This document shows positions 16,580 to 23,274 of a stretch of 31,503 nt of DNA, piece by piece. The stretch covers positions 1 through 31,503 of the forward strand of contig JAIBBE010000161.1 in assembly GCA_019694835.1 (NCBI GenBank). Direction: 5' to 3'. A program made the position numbers and the translations under genes. The stretch is from Fimbriimonadaceae bacterium (GTDB lineage Bacteria > Armatimonadota > Fimbriimonadia > Fimbriimonadales > Fimbriimonadaceae). The number at the start of each line of letters is the position of its first letter. Position 1 is the first letter of the stretch. The notes below the pieces were generated by a model that was given only the letters and a program-made list of their open reading frames with translations, searched no databases and was not told where the DNA came from.

Positions 16580-17566
16580 ATGGCGGATTCATTGCGTTGG
16601 GGAATTCTGGCGACCGGCAGCATCGCGCGCCAGTTTGCAGGGGGGCTTCGCGTCTCCAAGACGGGTCGACTTGTCACGGTTGGCTCCCGGAGCCTCGAGA
16701 ACGCCGAGAGGTTCTGCAGCGAATTCGGCGGTCGGGCAGCCGGATCGTATGAGGAAGTGCTCGCCGATCCCGAAGTTGACGCGGTCTACATCGCGACGCC
16801 CCACCACCTGCATATGGCCAACACCATCTCGGCCGCCCGGGCCGGCAAGGCGATTCTGTGCGAAAAGCCTTTCACTCTGAACCTCCGGGAAGCCGAATTG
16901 GCCTTGGCTGCGGTCAAGGAGGCGGGAGTCTTCTTCATGGAGGCTTTTATGTACCGATGCCATCCGCAGACCCGCCGGCTGGTGGAACTGCTGCGCGAAA
17001 ACGCGATTGGGCGTATGCTCCAGATCAATGCGGAATTCGGATTCGCGGCTGGTCGAGACTGGACGAACTTCCGTGCCGATGGTGCGGTCGGCGGAGGCGG
17101 CCTGATGGACGTCGGGACGTACTGCGTGTCGTTCTCGCGGCTGGTTGCTGGTCTGGAACCAAGCGCGGCCTATTATGTCGCCGAGATCACGGAGCGAGGT
17201 TATGATGCCTCTGGAGCGGGTGTACTTAAGTTTCCGAACGACATCGTCGCACATTTCGGTACCGGCATTCACGTCAGTCTTCGCAATGATGCTACGGTGT
17301 ATGGTGAGCAAGGACGTATCCACATCGCCAATCCGTGGAAGTGCGCAAGCGGTGGCATTACGCTGGAGCGAAACGGTGCAAGTGAGTTCATCCCGTTCGG
17401 ATCAACCAATGATGAACTGTATGCCTACGAAGCCGATGCGGTTGCTCAGTATCTCGACCAGAAGGAGTGCCCGTACATGACCCTGCAAGACACCCTCGGC
17501 AATGCGAGAACGCTGGACATGCTTCGCGCGAGTGCCGGCTTGACGTTTGCTGCCGAAACTCGTTAG
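16580..17566 (+). CDS. Gfo/Idh/MocA family NAD(P)-dependent oxidoreductase
   Basis: The 328-residue protein has an N-terminal Rossmann domain starting LRWGILATGSIARQFAGGL, with VGSRSLENAERF for the ribose/phosphate side and the family catalytic motif E95-K96-P97. A C-terminal alpha/beta domain follows, with the GGGGLMDVGTYC block. Members oxidise or reduce sugars, inositols and dihydrodiols using NAD(P). MEAFMYRCHPQ and GRDWTNFRAD resemble the dihydrodiol/xylose-dehydrogenase subgroup, but the substrate is not predictable. The stop overlaps the convergent ABC permease stop by 4 nt (TTAG). No sugar-uptake genes are adjacent. No signal peptide is present, so it is cytoplasmic. Confidence 0.92.
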   Translation: MADSLRWGILATGSIARQFAGGLRVSKTGRLVTVGSRSLENAERFCSEFGGRAAGSYEEVLADPEVDAVYIATPHHLHMANTISAARAGKAILCEKPFTLNLREAELALAAVKEAGVFFMEAFMYRCHPQTRRLVELLRENAIGRMLQINAEFGFAAGRDWTNFRADGAVGGGGLMDVGTYCVSFSRLVAGLEPSAAYYVAEITERGYDASGAGVLKFPNDIVAHFGTGIHVSLRNDATVYGEQGRIHIANPWKCASGGITLERNGASEFIPFGSTNDELYAYEADAVAQYLDQKECPYMTLQDTLGNARTLDMLRASAGLTFAAETR

Positions 17567-18354
17567 AGCCCTGGCCCGGAATATTGCCGAACGCCTCGCG
17601 AAAACAGCACGGGACCGAGCACCGCGAACACCGCGCACCAACCCAGCTGCATCCCTAATCCAGCCCAAATCTCCTCTGGCTTCAACTCCCCGAGGAGAAT
17701 CTTGGTCGGGAAGGAGACCATGTAGGGGAAATGGGTGAAGGAACCCAGCGTTTGCGCCCAAGGCGGCATCGCCGATAGCGGAATCACCCGGCCAGAGAGG
17801 AACATCTCTGGCACATAATAGAGCCGAAAGATGCTCATGAATTCGGTCGTCCATAATGAAACCATCGTTAGTGCGTAAGCGGCGAGAAACGAGAGTATAT
17901 GTGCAAGCAGTGCTGATGCCAGGAACGCCCAGGAGAAGTGAAGCGATACGCCAGAGAGGCCCCCGTACGCGAGCGTGACGACGGGCAGAATTGGCAAAAA
18001 CATTGCCAGTTTCGCAACGCGCCAAGAGAGGTTGCGCGCAAGAGAAGTACGGAAGTAATCGAGGGGACGCAGGAGTTGGGCCGAGAAATAGCCGTCTTTG
18101 ATATCCCACGCGAGATCCCACATCAGATGGCAGATGACGAATTGCGAAAGTGTCATCGTAACCAGGTAATACGTGATGAGCTGCCCCCGGTCCATTCCAC
18201 CCGCCAGTCCACTCGGCCCCGCCGAAGCGAGCCATACCGCAGGCAGGATCAGTGCGGTCTGGGCATCGGCGATGACCCAAATGAAACTCGCGCCCGGGTA
18301 TGCGAAGCACTCGCGCAGGTAGATCCGAAAAACAGCCGCGAGCTTCCGCAACAC
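17563..18354 (-). CDS. ABC-2 family transporter permease (DUF990-like), orphan
   Basis: The 263-residue product has about six hydrophobic segments (FIWVIADAQTALILPAVWLASA, LITYYLVTMTLSQFVICHLMW, MFLPILPVVTLAYGG, FLASALLAHILSFLAAYALTMV and others). It carries the phrase LLRPLDYFRTSLARNLSWRV typical of the ABC2_membrane_6 (DUF990) permeases. These normally come as two permeases plus an ATPase that export an unknown substrate; none of the partners is in this window. Translation starts at GTG 18354, because an in-frame stop sits 30 nt upstream. A weak box (TCAAAT) ends 6 nt before the GTG, in keeping with the leaderless pattern. A G-run (GGGGAA) immediately before the GTG is too close to be a good Shine-Dalgarno site. 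Confidence 0.85.
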   Translation of the reverse strand: MLRKLAAVFRIYLRECFAYPGASFIWVIADAQTALILPAVWLASAGPSGLAGGMDRGQLITYYLVTMTLSQFVICHLMWDLAWDIKDGYFSAQLLRPLDYFRTSLARNLSWRVAKLAMFLPILPVVTLAYGGLSGVSLHFSWAFLASALLAHILSFLAAYALTMVSLWTTEFMSIFRLYYVPEMFLSGRVIPLSAMPPWAQTLGSFTHFPYMVSFPTKILLGELKPEEIWAGLGMQLGWCAVFAVLGPVLFSRGVRQYSGPGL

Positions 18355-18384
18355 TTCCCCATTTGACCCGATTCGCCGCGACTA

Positions 18385-18600
18385 GGGAAGCCGGGCCATG
18401 CTGAGCCAGCGATCGCACTCGGCGACGCGTGGGCGACGTTTGTACTTGAGGTCAAGGTAGGCCGGCTTCACCGAGATGCACCGGCTGAGTCGAGCGGGTT
18501 TTGGTTGGCTGTCTCCCAGCGGAGCGGTTGGCTTCTCCTAATGTACTTTCGCCAGCGCGGGCGGGACGGCCGCGCCACGGGAGGGGCGTCCCTAGAAACA
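18385..18600. other. Gene-poor stretch: possible dispersed repeat or ORF remnant
   Basis: Between the permease (start 18354) and iorA (start 18641) no convincing gene is visible. On the minus strand an uninterrupted frame of about 52 codons without a start ends at 18382 (…CISVKPAYLDLKYKRR…AECDRWLSMARLP), and a second frame is open over the same DNA. Frames that are open together are typical of GC-rich dispersed repeats. A short stem (GTCCCT/AGGGAC, 6-nt loop) lies near 18589-18606. No function is assigned. Confidence 0.3.
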
Positions 18601-18613
18601 GGGACAGGCGAAT

Positions 18614-18630
18614 TGCGCCCAATGGGCGCA
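18614..18630. promoter_or_regulatory. 17-bp palindrome overlapping the ior promoter (candidate operator)
   Basis: TGCGCCCA-A-TGGGCGCA is a perfect 8-bp inverted repeat with one central base. It ends 10 nt before the iorA ATG and overlaps the first two bases of the CACAAT -10 box. A dimeric repressor bound here would block the polymerase. The repressor is not identifiable in the window. It could alternatively form a tight RNA stem only if transcription began upstream. Confidence 0.45.
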
Positions 18631-18634
18631 CAAT
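18629..18634 (+). promoter_or_regulatory. -10-like box of the ior operon
   Basis: CACAAT ends 6 nt before the ATG at 18641, matching the leaderless spacing of other genes here but with C instead of T in the first position. GGAG at 18635-18638 is only 2 nt from the ATG, too close for a normal Shine-Dalgarno role. No clear -35 is present. Confidence 0.35.
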
Positions 18635-18640
18635 GGAGCT

Positions 18641-20281
18641 ATGAGTGCAGTCCAGGCTTCGCGTCAAGAGGAGGCGCGGCTTCTCCTCGGCGATGAGGCG
18701 ATTGCGCTTGCAGCCCTCGATGCGGGAATCACCGGCGCGTTCGGCTACCCCGGCACCCCTTCCACCGAGATCTTCGAGACGATCCAGGCTTGGGGCGAGG
18801 GGGTTTGGGCGCAGTGGTCAGCGAACGAGAAGGTGGCGTACGAGGAAGCGCTCGGCATGTCGTATGTCGGCAAGCGCGCACTCGTGACCATGAAGCACGT
18901 CGGCCTGAACGTCGCCGCCGACCCGTTCATGAGTTCAGCCCTGACCGGTGTGCAGGGTGGCTTGGTGCTGGTCGTCGCCGACGACCCCGGCATGCACTCA
19001 TCGCAAAACGAGCAGGACTCGCGGTTCTATGCCGACTTTGCCAAGATCCCGTGCTTCGAGCCGGGCAACCAACAGGAGTGCTACGACATGGTGCGCGAAG
19101 CGTTCCGAGTTTCGGAGCGTTACGAAGTTCCAGTGATGGTGCGACTGGTCACCCGATTAGCCCATAGCCGCAGTACGGTCAGGCCCTGGGCGGAGGACGA
19201 GCGCGGACATCGAGAGAAGCCGGTCGTCTTGCCCGATCCCAACGACTGGACTCTTGTACCCTTCAACGCCCGCCATCGCTATCATCGACTGCTTTCGATT
19301 CAGAAGGACTTAGAACATCTATCGGAGGACTCGGTACATAACCGATTAGTGCTACGCGGAAAGCGCGGCATCTTGAGCTCGGGCATTGCGACGAATTACG
19401 TAGGCGAAGCGCTTCGCGGAGATGCCTATGACAGTACCCTCCATATTGGGTCTTATCCGATAGCCGTCGACTTAGTTCGGGAGTTTGTCGAGCATTGTGA
19501 TGAGATCTTTGTGTTTGAAGATGGCTATCCATTTATCGAACAGCGGTTGCAGGGTCTGTTGGGACTATCGGGCAAGTCCATTCGGGGGAAACTTGATGGT
19601 ACCGTGCCGAATCAAGGCGAGCTAACACCCGAAATCGTCGGTGCAGCCCTTGGTCAGCCATTCGCCGTATCGCCGGTTGAGACGATCGTCGCGGCAAGAC
19701 CACCGCAGCTTTGCAAAGGTTGCCCCCACGCAGATTCCTTTAATGCGCTGATCGATGCCGTCGCGGGTTTTGAGCAACCCATCTTGTTCAGCGACATTGG
19801 GTGTTACACGCTCGCGGTCATGCCACCTTATCGCGCAGTCCACTCATGCGTCGATATGGGTGCGTCGATCGGGATGGCGCATGGGGCGTCACATGCGGGG
19901 GCGTATCCGGTCGTCTGCACCATCGGCGACTCGACGTTCAGTCACTCGGGTTTGACGCCGCTGATGGGCGCGATTCGGGCCGACGCCGATATCACCGTGA
20001 TCATCCTTGACAACGCCACCACAGCCATGACCGGCACGCAGGAATCCATGACGACAGGAGAGGACTTAATGGAGATGCTGAGAGGTCTAGGCGTTAAGGA
20101 TCTTCATTTGGTTGAACCGCATAAGAAAAATCATGCTTTGACGGTCGAAACGATTAAGCATGCCATTGCACATCGAGGACTGAGCGTAATCGTCTCGCGT
20201 CGTGCTTGCATTCATTGGAAGGCACATAAGCCAATGGCCGCGGCAATTCCGGTGTGCCAAGCGGAGAACGAGAACGTATGA
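18641..20281 (+). CDS. iorA: Indolepyruvate:ferredoxin oxidoreductase alpha subunit, lacking the ferredoxin domain
   Basis: The 546-residue protein matches IorA, the thiamine-diphosphate subunit that converts indole-, phenyl- or hydroxyphenyl-pyruvate and CoA to the aryl-acetyl-CoA, CO2 and reduced ferredoxin. The N-terminal pyrimidine-binding half is typical (FGYPGTPSTEIFE, ANEKVAYEEALG, KHVGLNVAADPFMSS, DDPGMHSSQNEQD). The middle has the CKGCPH motif (358-363). The TPP/Mg site is GDS (429-431) with Asn458 (ILDNATTAMTG). Most IorA proteins continue with a two-cluster [4Fe-4S] domain; this one stops after VIVSRRACIHWKAHKP plus about 15 residues, with no CxxCxxC. Electrons must therefore leave through another protein. 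The stop overlaps the next start (ATGA), showing tight coupling with the IorB fusion. Confidence 0.93.
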   Translation: MSAVQASRQEEARLLLGDEAIALAALDAGITGAFGYPGTPSTEIFETIQAWGEGVWAQWSANEKVAYEEALGMSYVGKRALVTMKHVGLNVAADPFMSSALTGVQGGLVLVVADDPGMHSSQNEQDSRFYADFAKIPCFEPGNQQECYDMVREAFRVSERYEVPVMVRLVTRLAHSRSTVRPWAEDERGHREKPVVLPDPNDWTLVPFNARHRYHRLLSIQKDLEHLSEDSVHNRLVLRGKRGILSSGIATNYVGEALRGDAYDSTLHIGSYPIAVDLVREFVEHCDEIFVFEDGYPFIEQRLQGLLGLSGKSIRGKLDGTVPNQGELTPEIVGAALGQPFAVSPVETIVAARPPQLCKGCPHADSFNALIDAVAGFEQPILFSDIGCYTLAVMPPYRAVHSCVDMGASIGMAHGASHAGAYPVVCTIGDSTFSHSGLTPLMGAIRADADITVIILDNATTAMTGTQESMTTGEDLMEMLRGLGVKDLHLVEPHKKNHALTVETIKHAIAHRGLSVIVSRRACIHWKAHKPMAAAIPVCQAENENV

Positions 20282-23274
20282 AGCGCGATATCGTGGTTGC
20301 CGGAGTTGGCGGGCAGGGAATCCTCACCATCGCGCGCGGACTGTCGCTTGCGGCATTGGGCAAGGGGCTCAATGTCAAGCAAGCCGAAGTCCACGGCATG
20401 TCGCAGCGCGGCGGTGCCGTGTATGCGAATGTTCGCATGTCAGAAGTCGAGATCTTCAGCGATATCATTGCTGCCGGCCAAGCGAATATGATCCTCGCGG
20501 TCGAGCCGATGGAGGCTCTTCGTTACGGCCCCTATCTCAGACCTGATGGCGTAATCATCTCCAATACGAATGCGGTAACGAATATCCCAAACTATCCACC
20601 TATCGAAGAAGTACTCGACGCCATCGCTCGTCATCCCCAGCATGTCCTTCTCGACATGGAGCGTATTGGCCGAACCGCCGGAAGTCCGCTGTCGGCCAAC
20701 GTCGTGGCGATCGGTGCGGCCTCCCTCTTCCTCGACCTTTCGATGGCCGAATTGGAAGCAGTCATCGAATCGATGTTCGAGCGCAAAGGCGAACGCGTGG
20801 TCGCGACCAACCTGAAGGCCTTCCGATTCGGACGCCGTGCTGCATCCGCCTACCTGGAAGCCATCGATCGCGGCGCAACCTCGCGCTCCGTGCGCCAGTG
20901 GGTCGAATCACTCGACGCCGAAGCGCTCGAAGCCGAGCATCTGGACGTCGCGGCTGCCCTCGACGCCGAAGATCGCGCGCGACTGACCGGAGCCGAGGCC
21001 TTTGCCTTCGAGAGCATTCTCCGCGGAGCCTATGATGAGGGCCGGATGCAGCTTTTCGAGCACGAGGTTTATCGGCTGATCGAGATCGTGGGCGCGATCA
21101 CCCCGCCCACGCACGTCTTCGTTCCCAAGGGCTCGCTCCCGACACCCGAATCGCTGGCCGGAATCACGGGCGAAAAGGTGGTGCTTAAGCTGGTTTCACC
21201 CGATGTCGTTCACAAGAGCGATGCCCAAGCCGTCGTGTTTGTGCCCAACGTCTTCGAGACGCTTCGCCGCGAGATGGACCGGATGATCGAGCGGCATGTG
21301 GGTTCTGCCGACGTGGCCGGAGTGCTCGTCGTGGAGTTCGTCGAGGGTGCCCATCGGGGATTTGGTGGCGAACTCTTCGTCGGCATCCGCGCGACCCGCG
21401 AGTTTGGAGCCATCATCGCTGCCGGTCTCGGAGGGGTGGAGACGGAGTTCTTCGCCGCCCGCATGAAGCCGGGTCAAGCCGTGGCGAAAGCGGTGGCGGC
21501 CGAGGTCTCGGCCGAAGAATTCCTGGAAGAGTTCAAGAAGACGGCCGCTTACGATCTTCTTGCGGGCAATGTTCGGGGACACGAGCGCATCGTCTCCGAT
21601 GGCGAGTTGGTCCGCTGCTTCCGCGCGTTCATCTCCATCGCCCGCCATTTCTGCACCGACCGGGGCGAGGAGGGGCCGGACATTGGCGAACTGGAAGTCA
21701 ACCCGTTCGCCTTCCGCAACCAGCACCTCGTCCCCCTCGATGGGCTTGCCCGGCTGCGTCCCGCGACTCCCGCCAAGCCCGCCCGTCCCATCGAGAAGGT
21801 TGCGAAGTTTCTGGAGCCGAATTCCATCGCTCTCGTCGGGGCCTCCGCCACGAGCGAGAACTTCGGTCGAATCATCCTCAAGAACATCGTCAAAGCCGGT
21901 TTCAATCCGGAACGGCTTACGATCATTCACGAGCGGGAGGAGCAGATCGATGGCGTGCGCTGCGTGCGCTCAATTCGCGATTTGGCGGACACCGATTTGC
22001 TGGTGATCGCCTCGCCCAATCACACCGTTCCTGGCGTCATCGAGGAGGCCAGTGCGAATGGACGCGTCGCCGCTGGCATCATCATCTCCGCTGGGCTGGG
22101 CGAGGCAGAAGGTTCAGCCGAACTTGGGGCCGAGGTCGCCGCAGCCATTCGCAGGAGCAGAGAGAGCGGAGCGGGAGCCGTATATCTGGGGCCAAATTGC
22201 ATGGGCGTCCAGTCGGGACCGGGCCGGTACGACACGTTCTTCATTCCGGAGGCCAAGACCGGACCTCGACGAGAAGGTCCGGCCGCGCCCGTCGCGATCA
22301 TTTCGCAGAGCGGTGCGTTCGTCATCTCGCGAATGAGTCATCTGGACCACCTGAATCCGGCCTTCCTCATCACGCTCGGCAACCAGGCGGATGTGACCGT
22401 CTCCGACCTCCTCACCGTGGTCGCGGACCGGGCCGACATCAGCGTCGTCGGCATCTACCTGGAGGGTTTTGCCGATCTCGATGGCGAAGCCTTCGTTCAG
22501 GCCGCGCGCGCCGCAGGTGAAAAGGGGAAGGCGGTCGTATTCTACAAAGGCGGGCGCACCGACTCGGGGCGGCAGGCCGCTGCCGGTCATACCGCATCGC
22601 TCGCCGGGGACTACGATGTGTGCCTCGCCGCCGTCGCCGCCGCTGGCGCGCTGGTGGCAAACGACTTTGCAGAGTTCGAACAGTTGCTCGAGCTTTCGAC
22701 CTTGTTGGCGGACAAAGAACCCGGTGAAGGCCGGATCTTCGCCGTGACCAATGCGGGAATGGAAGCAGTGGGCCTCGCCGATTCCATCACGCAGGTGACG
22801 GGCACCCCGCTCGATCTGTCGGAGCGACTCGATGGCCGACTCCGCGACATCCTCGCCGAGCAGGGCCTCGACCAGCTCGTCAGCGCCCGGAACCCGCTCG
22901 ATCTCACGCCGATGGCGCGGGAGAGTGCCTACGAGGCGGTCACGCTAGCCGCCCTGGATGAGGAGCAGATCGATGCGGTGATTCTCTCCTGCGTCCCCCT
23001 GACTCCCCAGCTCAAGACATCCGCCGAGGAGATCGCGCAGGGCGAGTCGCTCGCCCAACTCGTGCCCCAGTGGGCTCGTTCGAGCCCCAAACCGCTGGTC
23101 TTCGTGTTGGACGCAGGTCCCCGCTACGACGCCCTCGCTTCCGCCGTGCGCGAAGGAGGCGTCCCCGTCTTTAGGACGGCCGATTCGGCCGGGCGATGCC
23201 TGGCTCGCTACATGCGTTCGCGGATGCGGAAAGAGGCGGCTCGAATTGAGCCCAAGACCGTCGTTCCAGTCTAG
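20278..23274 (+). CDS. Fusion: indolepyruvate oxidoreductase beta subunit + ADP-forming acyl-CoA synthetase
   Basis: The 998-residue chain joins two enzymes. Residues 1-195 are IorB (GVGGQG at 9-14; EVHGMSQRGG at 38-46), the beta subunit of the 2-oxoacid:ferredoxin oxidoreductase. After a linker, residues 240-480 are the ATP-grasp (beta) part of an ADP-forming acyl-CoA synthetase, with the relay His312 in SPDVVHKSD and ELEVNPF at 471-477. Residues 507-600 are the CoA-binding Rossmann domain (SIALVGAS). From about 610 to the end are the ligase domains, with the phosphorylatable His771 in AAAGHTAS and NPLDLTP. Known enzymes of this type turn acyl-CoA, ADP and phosphate into acid, ATP and CoA. 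The ATP-grasp-first order is the reverse of the common bacterial single-chain form. The ATG at 20278 overlaps the iorA stop. The fusion implies direct hand-over of aryl-acetyl-CoA; that is inference. Confidence 0.93.
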   Translation: MKRDIVVAGVGGQGILTIARGLSLAALGKGLNVKQAEVHGMSQRGGAVYANVRMSEVEIFSDIIAAGQANMILAVEPMEALRYGPYLRPDGVIISNTNAVTNIPNYPPIEEVLDAIARHPQHVLLDMERIGRTAGSPLSANVVAIGAASLFLDLSMAELEAVIESMFERKGERVVATNLKAFRFGRRAASAYLEAIDRGATSRSVRQWVESLDAEALEAEHLDVAAALDAEDRARLTGAEAFAFESILRGAYDEGRMQLFEHEVYRLIEIVGAITPPTHVFVPKGSLPTPESLAGITGEKVVLKLVSPDVVHKSDAQAVVFVPNVFETLRREMDRMIERHVGSADVAGVLVVEFVEGAHRGFGGELFVGIRATREFGAIIAAGLGGVETEFFAARMKPGQAVAKAVAAEVSAEEFLEEFKKTAAYDLLAGNVRGHERIVSDGELVRCFRAFISIARHFCTDRGEEGPDIGELEVNPFAFRNQHLVPLDGLARLRPATPAKPARPIEKVAKFLEPNSIALVGASATSENFGRIILKNIVKAGFNPERLTIIHEREEQIDGVRCVRSIRDLADTDLLVIASPNHTVPGVIEEASANGRVAAGIIISAGLGEAEGSAELGAEVAAAIRRSRESGAGAVYLGPNCMGVQSGPGRYDTFFIPEAKTGPRREGPAAPVAIISQSGAFVISRMSHLDHLNPAFLITLGNQADVTVSDLLTVVADRADISVVGIYLEGFADLDGEAFVQAARAAGEKGKAVVFYKGGRTDSGRQAAAGHTASLAGDYDVCLAAVAAAGALVANDFAEFEQLLELSTLLADKEPGEGRIFAVTNAGMEAVGLADSITQVTGTPLDLSERLDGRLRDILAEQGLDQLVSARNPLDLTPMARESAYEAVTLAALDEEQIDAVILSCVPLTPQLKTSAEEIAQGESLAQLVPQWARSSPKPLVFVLDAGPRYDALASAVREGGVPVFRTADSAGRCLARYMRSRMRKEAARIEPKTVVPV

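Noticed and set aside
17402..18418. A 338-residue minus-strand frame over the ABC permease and Gfo/Idh/MocA end
   Set aside because: Composition is non-protein-like (Arg/Gly/Ala-rich); the overlapping frame encodes a clear ABC-2 permease.
21196..21930. A 244-residue minus-strand frame inside the ior fusion gene
   Set aside because: It is a shadow of a high-GC coding region with no family motif; the plus strand has ATP-grasp motifs.
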